A stretch of 64,000 nucleotides of DNA from Actinostola sp. cb2023. Its lineage: Eukaryota; Cnidaria; Anthozoa; Actiniaria; Actinostolidae. The DNA is taken from NCBI GenBank assembly GCA_033675265.1, contig JAUJYZ010001584.1, forward strand, positions 142,501 to 206,500. The letters run 5' to 3'. A model generated the notes under the pieces. That model saw only the letters and a program-made list of their open reading frames with translations, was not told where the DNA came from and did not search any database. The number at the start of each line of letters is the position of its first letter. The stretch's first letter is position 1. The translations under genes were made by a program, and so were the position numbers. Positions 46,609 to 58,490 of the stretch are shown here, in pieces.

Positions 46609-49419
46609 TGTGATCATGTGTGTTATGTGGGTGCATTTTAATCTTTTACCTACAATATTGTAAGCGAGTGGAATACTGGGTTTGAATCCTGACAGATTGT
46701 TTAGATGAAGAAGTATCCCCGGGGGTATGATCGTCAGAAATTTTGAAAATGACCCCTTAAAGGTACCCGAGTCTCTTCCAAGTGGGCGTGGCATTAAATA
46801 ATTTTCATCCCTAAGAGGTATCAACAACGCAATGCCATTAACATTAGCAATATTTATTGTAAATGGAAACTTCTTTATCAGATGATTAAAGAAAAGCTAC
46901 AACAATAATAATAATAAACTTTATTTTACAAGGGAAAAAACATATTACAGCTTGAGCTGAAAAACTTATGGCCCTTCTAATCTAAAAATATAAATATAAT
47001 CTTAAAAAAAATTCATTCCAGCTGTCATTATCTTATCTCGAGTATCTTATTTACTGACAAACACCTTAAAATCAAAGGCACCTGCTTAGTCTCAATTGGT
47101 CCTTTTAAATTAGTGACACCCTAAAGAGGTACCAAATCGTGGATCTGGACTCCTAAAAAGTATGACGAGCATCCCACCACTTTATATATTGGGAGTCCCC
47201 CCCCCCCCCCCCCCCTCCCCCCACAGGCAAGTCACCCATATTTAATGTACTGTAATAATAATATAGCGTATATGACTCCTGGGATATTGTTTACACCTTG
47301 CTTCTTCATGTAACAATCCATGATACTATCCATGATCCTTTTCGTTCACCATTTGAACCCAGTTTTCCACTCGTTTAATTTAAAGGTAAAGATGAATGAT
47401 TGAAAATATATAAGTGAATGTCATTCACTTAGAAATTTAAAAAAAAATTAAAATTCACGTGTATACCTTTATGTAGATACCGTTTTAGTATTACATAGTA
47501 CGAAGTGGGTGTTATTTATTGTGTAGTTGCTGAGCCTTCTTTTCACAATAATTAAGTTGTCAAAATTAATAGTTATCGTGAATAAAAGCCCAGTCACGCC
47601 AAGCTTGTGTCTGTAATTATTTTCAATTATGGAATATTTTGAACGATTTCTTACTCTAATGACCACAGGTAGCCCAATCGAAAATACGATAAATCGTTCT
47701 TTGTGAGTTTATTTAACGGAAAATTTGGTGTCGCTACGATTAAAACTAAGCGAGTTGTAGCTGTTTGAATTTTACCCTATGGTGTATACCCTGGTATACC
47801 ACTATACCTGGGCATTACTAACTACACCAATACATAAAACACTATTACAGCGTGTGGCGCTATATAAACACTCGACACCGTGAACACCTCAAGTTTTTTT
47901 TTCGAACTTTTTTTTTCGAACTTTCTATTACCTCAGCCTCTCAAATGGAGCATTGAGTTTAAATACACTTAGTGATCAAAATAAATCATTTTTCTGGTCA
48001 ATTTGCTCAATCGATAATTTATATATTTGTGTTAGAAAAAAAACTAAGTGTTCACGGTTCGAGTCTCTATACTGTAAACATTAACACTCTTGTTTTCTTT
48101 TGTTGAATTTTTAATTAAAATTAACTCTGGCCGAACGTACTCTATCCCGTTAGATATCTTCGTCGATTGACATTTTTAAGAAAAAATTAAAACATAAGCT
48201 TACGGCGGATATTTTGCTAAAAGCTTTCACTGAATCATTATTATCTGATCAGTGACTGATTGTTTTGTAATTTTGCATATTTATAGTTAGTTATTGTTCC
48301 TTTGCATCTAACTGAAACACTGACAGCTAATTAGTAGTGCCCAGGTTTATTGGACTGAATCACTAGTCTAAATACATTTTTATAGATTTAGTCGCTATTT
48401 AATAATGTGATCTATTATTATTTAATTTCTTCGCGTTTTATCGCGAAAATAGCGCTACGATTACGAAAACCTCTAGCTTCAAAAATGAGATGCGCGGAAT
48501 GATGCGCCGTTACAACAGTCGAATTTTCTTTGTTTTGTGCAAATGAAATTGTGAAATCTGCTTCGCTTCACTGAAGCGTTCAGTATTAATTCCTAGCCGG
48601 CCGAAAACGTATAGCGAACAAGAAAGAGCAGGCAGCTAAAAGAGTCGATACAACGCTCGCAATTTCTCCCAAACTAAAGTCTAGTTGTTGTTGAACTTGC
48701 CATTGTTTAACCGTTACAAGAAGCTTCAGTGGGCAAAGGACAGCGTCATTTGAGGTAATCGGTTTTAGTTATTTTATTAACTTTACAATTAACGTTTTGC
48801 TCGGATAAAAGAATAACAACGAGCTCATTCGTCGATCTTTCGTAAGATTTGAGACGAAAAAGTTTGTAGAACAAATTGAAACTTTAAAAAGAAATCTATC
48901 GAAGAAATCTATCGATCGACTGTTGAGTATTTGTTACTTATGTGGGTATTCTTTGAGTTCTTTGGAAGGCCACTTGGTTGAGACGGCTGAGTTGAATTTT
49001 TAATTAAAATTAACTCTGGCCGAACGTACTCTATCCCGTTAGATATCTTCGTCGATTGACATTTTTAAGAAAAAATTAAAACATAAGCTTACGGCGGATA
49101 TTTTGCTAAAAGCTTTCACTGAATCATTATTATCTGATCAGTGACTGATTGTTTTGTAATTTTGCATATTTATAGTTAGTTATCTTGTAAAACGCTCTAA
49201 TAATTGTTATGGAGAGTGGCGTTACTGATGAAACTTATACTTAACTGAAGTCTTGCGAAGATTTTATTTCCGAATTAACTAATTTTAGTAGAACCCCTAA
49301 ATTAAATTCTAAGCCGCTTATAGCTTTCAGATATCGGCATTTTTTTCGGCACTACATTCAATATATAAAGCTCAAGGAATCTCACGTCAAAGCGCCAAAC
49401 TGATTTTATTTTCGCAGCG
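46609..49419. other. Gene-free interval downstream of TXN2
   Basis: It contains a repeat at 46700-47230 that ends in a 19-C run, an (AAT)n with AACTTTATTT at 46908-46925, and an exact direct repeat pair (48102-48294, 48991-49183). A 'TTTTTTTCGAACTTTTTTTTTCGAACT' tract lies near 47895. No exon is supported. Confidence 0.5.
48102..49183 (+). repeat. Direct repeat: 193 bp at 48102-48294 and 48991-49183
   Basis: The two copies (starting GTTGAATTTTTAATTAAAAT, ending TTTATAGTTAGTTAT) looked identical over their full length, separated by 696 bp. They lack TG...CA ends and no target duplication is apparent, so an LTR interpretation is weak. Recent local duplication or an assembly join is equally possible. 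Confidence 0.8.
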
Positions 49420-52400
49420 ATGGAAATTCAAAAACCCAATAATAATCAAAGCGGTCAGCTTTCAAAGGAAGATGAAGCATTAAAGGTCAGTATAAAATTG
49501 TATTAATCGACACATTTATTAGCCACTATCAAATCGAGCAGGGGACTGGGAACGAGTTTATTAGAATTAATGCAATTACGCAATTAAGTTCATGACATGA
49601 AAGAGAATGTTGAAATTAGCATCTGTGCAAAGTTTGATGTGATTTGGGCGAATTCTGTCGGAATTATAAACTTTTGAAACTGTGTTGTCCAGCCAAAATT
49701 TTACAGTGAATGTATGGTTTGGATGGACAGCGTCAAAAATTTACAGAGTTTGTATGGGAAAATATACATCTTTGATGCCCTCTAACATCGTCAATATTAA
49801 GCCGAAGTTCACCAAACTTTGCAGACTAGCTAAGTTTGATCTGCTCTCTCAGAAAATGATGCCCAATTTTACTAGTATCAAATTGAATTAGTTTTACGGA
49901 CTTGGTACCAGTCCCCTGCTCGATTTGGAAGTGGCTAATTGGGACGGGGTTTTGTTTGTTTTCAGAGCGACGTTTGATGTCTAACATCAAAGTAGAAGAC
50001 TCACTGCTATAATCGAACATAATTACTAACACATGTGGGATACGATGTCCTCGACACTGCGCATGAGCAGAGCATATGCCAATACTGGAATTCTTTCATT
50101 TCCGGACTAAAATCTTGGAACTCTTTATTTCTTGCCTTTAGCCCATTGCTTATAAACCCGACTAGCACTCCATGAAGTGTGTTTTTTCGAATTTTCGGGC
50201 ACTTTCCCTTGCTTGGTCAATTATTAAAGCGTGTCTCCGCCATGATTTGTGACCAAAATGACTATTATTTCCTCGGTAATATCATAACATTACAAACTGA
50301 TAGCATGACAGCGGAGGGACTTTTACTAAACCTCCCGAGGCTTTCGGGGTCATTTAAGGTATCAGGGGACCTTCGTGACCGTTCTTCACAGAAACCTCAA
50401 TAGCGCGCCAATGGTCGTCAAAAAGTATTAAAAAGTATACATTTTTAAAAAGAGGAATAAACATAGAATCCTGTTCAGTAAAAAGCTTTTTAATTTCTTC
50501 CACCAGTTTTTTTACTACAGTAAAAACCCGCATATAAGAAACTGCAGATTAAGAACCTCCAAACCAGTTCAGCCTGACAAATGAAGCAGGTTCTTATATG
50601 TGAAAAATGACTAAAGCTCAGATTCTGAACACACAGGCCGGGTACTCAGTCGGTGCTGAACATGCAGAAATATTATATTTACTATACAGTTGGGTTGTTA
50701 ATGTTTAGTGTGAATAAATAGACCTTTCAGGGTCAATAGTTCACTAATTAAAACAAATTGTAAGGAAAAACACCATCAGGAACAATTGTTTTTTTTTGCC
50801 CTGTAAATAAGAACCTGTTAAGAACCTACACATCCTGATTTCTCACTAGACACCCAATATATAAGAACCATTTCAGCCTGACTTGGAATAAAAAAACAAG
50901 TGTATCAACTTCGAGGTCAAATATTTTCCGAAGTAAATAAAATAGGAAAAAACTGAGACAATGTTTTGAAGAGCAACATGTGTGCTTTAAGCTGCTGCTT
51001 TCCGTTTAAAGAATGGTTTAATCCTGAGGGATTTGGAACATGAGGTACAATCAATTTTCGTAAAATTCGCAATAATAACAAAACGGCTGAAGAAATTAAA
51101 AAGGTTTTTACTGAACAGGATTCTATGTTTATTGAACTTTTTTTAAATGTATACTTTTTAATACTTTTTTAACGACCATTGGCGCGCTATTGAGGTTTCT
51201 GTGAAGAGCGGTCACGAAGGTCATGCTAATACTGCTGAACAATGCATGTACCGAACATCATCCCACGACACCTCATCTTCCAAGTGAAGAATAATTAAGT
51301 TTAGTAACTGCACCTTCATTAATTGTCAAATAGAACTGAAACTAAAATGTTTTTTTTTTCCAGAATGCAACAGAAAGGCTTCTACTCAATTCAGGCAAAA
51401 TACGTGCCGTGTTGGTGTTGCTATCCCTTATACCCATACTCCCTATCGGTCTGATAGGCCTTTTCTTTTGGATTCGAGTAAGTATATATTTTGAGGCTTT
51501 TGGAGTTAAAGGGGCTGTGTCATGGTGAACAAGAGGTCTAAAACTCACTTTTTCAAGTTCGTAACGACAGATCGTATTTTGTATATTCTCCAGTTGTATA
51601 CTACCCTGGTTCCAGAGGCGCTTTTCGCTTTTCGAGCCGAAGGATTTAGGCGAGAGTATGCGTTCGCTCTACCACAGCCGCGCATACTCTCGACTCATAC
51701 TCTCGCCTTCGGCTCGAAAATTGCCTCTGGAACCAGGGTAGTTGTATACGCACCTATTTCAATTAACGTACGTGATAACGGTCGATCTGAATTGGATGAT
51801 CTGAAACTTTTAAATTCACGTTAACCTCCGCCATATCTCGTTCGAACACCAAGCGTGATTCCAAGCTTGAGGTCGAATGAATGAATTTCGCATGTTTCCA
51901 ACCGGAAAGACCCTTAGTTTCCCATAATTCCTCTTGGTCTTAGATCATCCATTTCACTGAGATGGCCCGTCTAATGAGATGCAAAGTGCGAAACATCGCT
52001 TATTTTCTTCTAATATATCTTAAACATCAATTTTAGATTAGTATCGCATCCAACAAGGACAACACAATAATTTTCAGCACTATTTTGTGCTTAAACAGTT
52101 GTATTTTAGCATGTTTAAAGTGCCTATGAAACGAAAAAACAGACCCCGTTTTTATTTGCTACTACGAAAGTTTACGATTTGCTTGTTTACATGGCGTTAA
52201 TAAAAAGTGAATTGAGCTACGGGAACATTTTTTATTTCGCGCACGAAGTTGGGCATTTTGGGTTTCAAAGTGCGACAATTCCCGCTCGGTCAAACTATAG
52301 AAATGTGATGTCATAAGTTGTGCAAACATACACAACTTATGACGTCACCGAGCCATTGTCAAGGGCCCAGTCTCTTGTCGCACATTTTGGTTGAAAATGA

Positions 52401-53140
52401 TAATTTTCGAACCGCGAAAAGAAAATGTTCGCACGCTCAAAGTCGATGTTTAAATACAGCAAATGTTCAGAGAAAGACCAAACAACAATAATGTACAATA
52501 AAACAAGGATCGACATTTTCGTTTCATAGGCACTTTAACATTTTACATCTCATTAGATATTTGTATAAATGTATACTACAACGTTTCTGCAATATCGAGT
52601 GTATATATATATAATATCCATTAATGTCCAGGACTTGGAATTTGAAATTTCCCTCGTGTAGCAACAGCACAGAATTTACACCATGTGTAGTCGCTCCAAT
52701 CTCATCCTCAGAGCCTGCATTACTTTCGGCCTGCGGCGGAGAATGTAGTAGTTCTTGGCCGGTGTACTGCATGAAATTTCGTGTACAGTTTGTGTAATTT
52801 CTGTGTAAATTTTGGCGATGGTTTTGGAGATTTACACACACGTTACCCCTGAACAAGAGAGTGCTTTTAGAAGTAGTGAATGCATCAATTTATACCGCCT
52901 CTGACAGTCTATCAGTCTGTCTTGATACGGCCATGGAGGCTAATAGTTCTCGACAAATTAATTATTCTTTTTTAGGGAAGAAAGCGATGGAGTCGAGGCG
53001 AAAAAGCCGGTGCAAATAACGACTTTGCCGAGGCAGAAAACATGGCTTTAACGTCGATCTCGTTTGGTTTACTTGGTGTACTGACTGTATTGATGTGCAT
53101 CGATCAACTAAAACGAAACTTGAAAACAGTTTATGGGTAG
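49420..53140 (+). CDS. Two-TM small membrane protein, three exons, 114 aa, possibly dispanin-like
   Basis: Exons 49420-49485, 51364-51477 and 52976-53140 join in phase 0. The sequence starts MEIQKPNNNQSG and has two hydrophobic segments: about residues 37-58 (VLVLLSLIPILPIGLIGLFF) and about 84-103 (MALTSISFGLLGVLTVLMC). They are separated by a basic, Gly/Ala-rich loop (RKRWSRGEKAGANNDFAEAE). A first TM ending in a Pro-Gly turn, a loop with a Gly-x-Ala motif and a second TM preceded by Ala/Ser recalls the CD225/dispanin plan, but the Cys pair of that family is absent. A relation to the dispanin 8 kb downstream is an inference. Introns 1 and 2 contain several hairpin elements. Confidence 0.6.
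50368..51222. mobile_element. 855-bp inverted-repeat element in the intron of the two-TM gene
   Basis: GACCTTCGTGACCGTTCTTC at the left pairs with GAAGAGCGGTCACGAAGGTC at the right; the arms are about 150 bp. The centre has AAGAACC/GGTTCTTATATG repeats. No coding sequence is seen. Confidence 0.75.
51602..51740. mobile_element. 139-bp MITE, TACCCTGGTTCC termini, perfect 9-bp TSD
   Basis: TACCCTGGTTCCAGAGGC and the inverse GCCTCTGGAACCAGGGTA. The flanks are GTTGTATAC on both sides (51593-51601, 51741-51749). It lies in intron 2 of the two-TM gene. Confidence 0.88.
52119..52534. mobile_element. 416-bp TTAA-type MITE
   Basis: The ends AGTGCCTATGAAACGAAAA and the inverse TTTTCGTTTCATAGGCACT are flanked by perfect TTAA (52115-52118, 52535-52538). 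The AGTGC start recalls the element at 4535-5086. Confidence 0.85.
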
Positions 53141-53840
53141 TGAAATGACTGAAATCAGTATAGCCAATCATCTAATAACTACATAAACCTTTCACTCAGC
53201 CAAGGGAGCACGGCAGAATATTAAAGGGGCACTGTCACGACACGCGCATGCGTGAATCTTGGCTTCAATCTTGAAATCGTTAACCAACGCTTTCAAGAGA
53301 CCCGAGGAAAATTCAAATTCAGTGTGTTAATATATCGAGTTATATCATTGTAATCCTTGCACTCTAGAAGATGATACTTATTCAGTACTTAGATTGATTG
53401 TTGTTTCGTATTTGTAGGTAGTTATTTTTGGTTTGAAGTCCAATTTTATACGCTTTTTATTTAATCGGCGAGAGCGATGGCGATGGCTTCTCATGGCGGC
53501 CGCCGGGATGTAGTGGTTGACAACGAATGTATTCAGGCGACAGGTTTATAAGTTTTGGTTTACTGGGAAGATAGAATACGGTTATACTACATATTCTGAG
53601 TTCGCTATACTTCTCTTTAACAGCTCTGGAGTACCAAAGGAGGTAGGAAAGTATTCCGAACGACAACAACAATGTTTGACAACGCGTTCATTGACTTATT
53701 CACTCGAATTATTATGTTCTCAAAAAGAACTCAGTTGCATACATCATATCAATGTATTCCTTCGAGTTCATATGCATGTACTGAAGCTATTGCAAACAAC
53801 TGTCACATTGTATGAGTTTATTTCTGCGAGGTTTGGAAGG

Positions 53841-55656
53841 AATTACGGTCGTTTCGCCACCGCGTCAGTTCGCCTACGTCAGTTCGCCTAATTTAAGACG
53901 TTTCGCCTAACGTCTCAAAAGATGTTTATATCATGATTTAAGTGTTTCTTAATGACAGGTAACTTACATAATGATATAATAATAGTATAAATTTCATAAA
54001 TTCAAACTATAAATTCGAAATAAAAACATTTAGTATTTTAGCGTACGTAAGGTCAGTAAGCGGTAAGTAGTTATCAGCAGTAAAACTACGTCAGTTTGAA
54101 ATATGGAACTCTCCACTGGGAAATACATTAAAACTTACCTAATAGTAAAACAAGTCGGTGATTTCGAAAATCGACGTAAAAATATCATTAGATTAAAATT
54201 TCCATGGATCATAATTTAAAGTTTTGGCTTAATTTGCGCTGGGTACCCTGTGGTGACGTCGGTTTCGTCAAGACGTCAGTTCGTGGAGGCCGGCCATCTT
54301 GGATGCATGGAAGCCTCCTTTGCTCTCCTTTGCAGACGTTTTATTATAGTTAGTTCGTATTTCTTCCAAGTAAAGCGAACCAACTTCGCTTGGTTCGCTT
54401 CTCCATGTAACAGAGAGATCATCTCATAGAGTGGAAGGTGGCATCTACCCCCAGCTCGTCGATTGAGGGCATGATGCCATCCTTCCAGGTCATTGTTGGT
54501 GCGGATTGGTTGGCCATATACACTCCAATCTTTGGGGGGATGGATTGATGACTCCACCCAGGAGGTCTTTATATAGCTAACAAGATCCTGTAGTGGCCCA
54601 GTTTTTGCTTCCAACTTTAGCCTGTTGAAGATTCGCTGCACTTCATGGTATGGCACAAATGGTAAGGCCATAAGCTTGCGTATATATGTGTATGAATTCT
54701 CATCATGTTGGTACGTGTGCTGTAGACCAAGCTCTTGCACCTATTAAGGGGAAAAAAACATTTATAAGTAACTAATATATAACAAATGCTAACAATACTG
54801 TATTTAAATAATATTAATAATATTTGAACGAAGTTTTTCAACGCCGTAACCAGTGGCCGTAACAGTTTTGACAGTCACTGTTCAAAGGATTAATTAGTAT
54901 TGTAATTACTAGTGATCGACGCTTCCCAAAAGGAAAACACGTCAAAAAACGTTCCCAGAAATACAGTCGAAACCACCGAACCACCATGTCACTAAGTTAA
55001 ATAAAAGTAGCTAACAAGCGACAAATACAGCTTTACATTTTAGAAGAGCTTCATTCGCTTATTGTTTATCGTAAAGTTTCTTCATTTCATGTTCGTTGCT
55101 AATAAACTTCGGGGAAGGATTACCGTAAGAAGCCGCGAAACCAGGGGAAACATTCTTTCAGTGAAAACTTGAATGAAGTAACGTCATATATAACGTTTTT
55201 TCAGTGTGAAAATCGCCGGTTTGCACAAATCAGCTGAGCGTACGTTTCGTAGAAAGATCGCGTTTGTTGTATGTTTCATGTTTGGTCTCGTTCGTTGCTA
55301 TGGAGAGGAATCTTGACGAGAGGAAAGATAATTGTCAGTTTTGTAACGAAAACCTATGTACCAACAGAACATTCGAAATATAGATTACTTCTTCAGTTCA
55401 ACTCGCAAGAATAACGCTGGTTTACCAGTGCCGTATATCTGTTTCTGGTTCCAGAGTTTGTGGGAATCAAACGGCAAAACTATAACTTGAAAGGTCTACT
55501 AACTCTGTTGAAAGTCACGGCGAAACAATAAAAAAAATAACAATACATGTTTATGTATCTTAAGTTATCTTTTGAGACGTAGGCGAAACGATTAGGCGAA
55601 ACGATTAGGCGAACTGACGTAGGCGAACTGACGCGGTGGCGAAACGACTGGATACC
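53841..55656 (-). mobile_element. 1.8-kb MULE-like element, TIR of about 80 bp, near 9-bp TSD, nested in another element
   Basis: Left: GGTCGTTTCGCCACCGCGTC. Right: its approximate inverse, GACGCGGTGGCGAAACGACT. GTCAGTTCGCCTA recurs within each arm. The flanks are TTTGGAAGG and TTTGGAAGT (8 of 9). It contains the MULE transposase fragment at 54276-54740 on the minus strand and no complete transposase. Confidence 0.75.
54276..54740 (-). pseudogene. Fragment of a MULE-type transposase
   Basis: A 155-codon block opens after a TTAATAG acceptor-like site at 54740 and closes at 54276. It contains VYGQPIRTNNDLEGWHHALN and a following LYEMISLLHGEANQ. The RTNNDLEGWH pattern followed by a helix of the type L-x-x-L-x-x-E is one I know from animal Mutator-like transposases (C-terminal part of the DDE core). 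The catalytic first and second acidic blocks are not visible upstream, so the element appears internally deleted. It lies within a pair of 80-bp inverted repeats (53841-55656), consistent with MULE ownership. Confidence 0.6.
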
Positions 55657-56490
55657 TTTGGAAGTAGTGACACAACCGTGACGGCAAAGAGAACTCAGTG
55701 ATTATACTTTTCACACGGGAATTATTTTGTGCAATTCTCTTTTGTACTCTTACAATTTAAGAAAACACGAGTACCTTATACAGTAGTGACATGTACATCT
55801 TCGTTAGTCTTTTTTGAAGCAAAGAAGTAATATGGACTTGGTTTTTAGCGATGTGAAATGTGAATAACTTCATCTGAGACCTGAGTTGTCACCTCGGATT
55901 GTCTGCTATTTAATGCCGTTCCTTCACCAGAAGTCGCTATAATAAGTACTTATTTCATGAAATATTTAGGTCACACGCTGTAAAGGTTGTATATTCTGAA
56001 TAACTTGGAAGCACTCTGCGAAAACTTGATCGTAAAACACTTTCAAAACACATTGAAATTTACTAGCGCGATTCTCTTCGTAAACACAGACGAGTTCGTT
56101 GACCTCTGCATATCATTAAAATCTCTGAATATCATTAAAATTGACGCATGCGCGCGTCGTGACAGTGCCCCTTTAGTCCGATTTACGTACGATCCACTGT
56201 TTTTTGATTAGTAAACCGCTGACCACAAATATCTCCCGCTATACTTTCCGTTCCGAATAAGTGCCGAACGGACGAGAGCCATTTTAATTTTAACTTTCTG
56301 TAAGCTCACCCCTTCGGGGCTCGCACGGTACGACATCGACATCGTGCTCTGCTCGGCACGTTCGTGCGCCTTCATGCTTATGTTCAGCGGATTTTATCCT
56401 GAGTAATCGAGTTTACAACGGATAAAAATAATATTCTGCCGTGCTCCCTTGACTGAGCCCGGGCGTAACTACTTCAGCTCAGTCAAAATC

Positions 56491-56645
56491 AAAATGACGT
56501 TTTTGTACGGACGGCGTGCGTGCACTGACGAATGATGTTCGAAAATGACGTTTTTGTACGGACGGCGCGCGTGCACTGACGAATGATGTTCGAAAATGAC
56601 GTTTTTGTACGGACGGCGCGCGTGCACTGACGAATGATGTTCGAA
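56491..56645 (+). repeat. 51-bp tandem repeat, three copies
   Basis: The unit is AAAATGACGTTTTTGTACGG ... CACTGACGAATGATGTTCG. An inverted partial copy (GAACATCATTCGTACCGCGC) follows at 56728. Confidence 0.8.
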
Positions 56646-57038
56646 ACCGTTGTTGACGTCCGTGACTACAATTTACTACGTGAAAACAGGTGCAGTGCCG
56701 TCCTAGATTGCCGCCACGGTCGTTTCGAACATCATTCGTACCGCGCCGGTCAGTGCGCCGCTGTCCGTTTTGACAAAAACGTCTGCTGCTGCCTAACGTT
56801 AGCAGTTACGACCGGTGTTATGCCCCCACGGCTATCGCCTCCATTGATTATAAATAAGATTTACCGTCATGTGTAATAATAATGTGTATGAGGTATAGTT
56901 GTATTGAAGAAGACTCACTGCAGTGCTAACAATCAACAATAAACTGACCCAAACGCTATCTATAGTTTCTTATGTATTATCTATCTCGAACATTATAATT
57001 GGGGTTTACCTCGGGGGTAAAAACCTCACAACTGACGT

Positions 57039-57458
57039 AATAGGCCATATGCACTAACGGGTCACGTGACCCAACTTTCTCAAATCAAGCAGCAGTGTCA
57101 AAATGAACTCCAGAAATGAAAAGAGCAGCTCGATATTAGTAAAAAGGCGAAATTTCAGCTTATAATGTTTAACACAGCAGAAATGGCATGAAATATAAAA
57201 TTGCAAATTTTATTAAGATTCGTATGGAAAAATGTGCTGGATGGCAAAAAATGCCATCCAATGCATTTTCCAAACAAATTATTAGAAAACACTCGATTTT
57301 ATATTTCATGTCATTTCTCCTGTGTCAGACGTTATGACCTGAAATTTCGCCTTCTTACTAATATCGAGCTGCTCTTTTCATTTCTGGAGTTCATTTTGAC
57401 ACTGCTGCTTGATTTGAGAAAGTTGGGTCACGTGACCCGTTAGTGCATATGGCCTATT
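57039..57458. mobile_element. Palindromic MITE, family P1 copy 2
   Basis: AATAGGCCATATGCACTAAC at the left and its inverse at the right, with CAGTGTCAAAATGAACTCCA / inverse inside. The same plan and inner sequence are at 13774-14200, so the family is dispersed. The terminal 15 bp differ between the copies more than the inner blocks do. Confidence 0.85.
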
Positions 57459-57903
57459 GCTTTTTTCTTCTGCTGCATGTGTCGGTATCGTCAACTCACT
57501 TCGTTCTAAGTTCTAAAGATCTCTAAACCCTTTGCAGTACTAGTACTGGATTGGTAAATCCATAACAAGACGACGACGTAGCCCTCCTCCAACAAGGTTT
57601 GTGAAGAGCTAGTGCGATGTCTCATATCATGTGGATAAACCATGTTGTTAGCGGCCGGGACAGGGGCGCATGCGCTGTAGAAGTTGGCGATTTGAGGTCA
57701 ACGACGACGACCGGCCTGCGTTTTTAGAGTCGGGCCTTCGAATTCTACAGGAAGCCCAACTAATAATAATAAAACTTTATTTAACACGTTACCCATATTC
57801 AACTGAAACAAAGTTGGTTGCCATTAGGGCGTGCCTACAATTAATTAACAAGTCAGTAATAAAGTATACAGTATAAAAGTGAAATCTATATAATTATGCG
57901 TCA

Positions 57904-58378
57904 AATTATGGCATGACCTCGGTGTAATAACCTTACATACAAACACTGGAAGACTTCTGAATCGCTAATTTTCAAAATAACCATTTTTTCCAGACACCGA
58001 GCCGAGGTACCTAAACCCATATTTACACTTCATCCAAACATTGTTTAATCAGTCTGCGATGTCTAGTTTATGTATACGGTATTTGTATTTGTATGGATAA
58101 GTTTATGGTACCAAATAAACTATGTCATTGTCATTCATGATTCGCTGAGTTTGACATAGTTTATTTGGTACCATAAACTTATCCATACAAATACAAATAC
58201 CGTATACATAAACTAGACATCAGACTGATTAAACTGACAATGTTTGGATGAAGTGTAAATATGGGTTTAGGTACCTCGGCTCGGTGTCTGGAAAAATTGG
58301 TTATTTTGAAAATTAGCGATTCAGTAGTCTTCCAGTATTTGTATGTAAGGTTATTACACCGAGGTCATGCCATAATTT
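57904..58378. mobile_element. 475-bp near-perfect palindrome
   Basis: The arms are about 225 bp (AAATTATGGCATGACCTCGG and inverse; GGTACCTAAACCCATATTTA and inverse; TAAACTATGTCA and inverse). The centre is about 58130-58150. Divergence between the arms is low. Confidence 0.85.
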
Positions 58379-58490
58379 AGCATGTTCTACCGAGTCACGC
58401 AACGAGCGACCAAACACTGTTTTAATCGCACTAAAATATCTATATTTAGTTCAAATAGGCTACATATCAGTTAGAAGTCCGACTTCACGC

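Larger units (their letters stand above)
53225..56172. mobile_element. 2.9-kb TTAA-type element interrupted by a nested MULE-like element
   Basis: The ends AGGGGCACTGTCACGAC and the inverse GTCGTGACAGTGCCCCT are flanked by TTAA (53221-53224) and TTAG (56173-56176). The next outer bases (GGGAGCACGGCAGAATATT at 53206 and its inverse at 56435) are also inverted, which suggests an outer repeat around it. The element at 53841-55656 is inserted inside. Confidence 0.7.

Noticed and set aside
53517..53891. A 124-codon frame
   Set aside because: It runs across the boundary into the nested element's inverted repeat, so it cannot be an ancient gene.
55987..56211. A 74-codon frame
   Set aside because: It overlaps the right end of the TTAA-type element, with no splice sites or recognisable domain.
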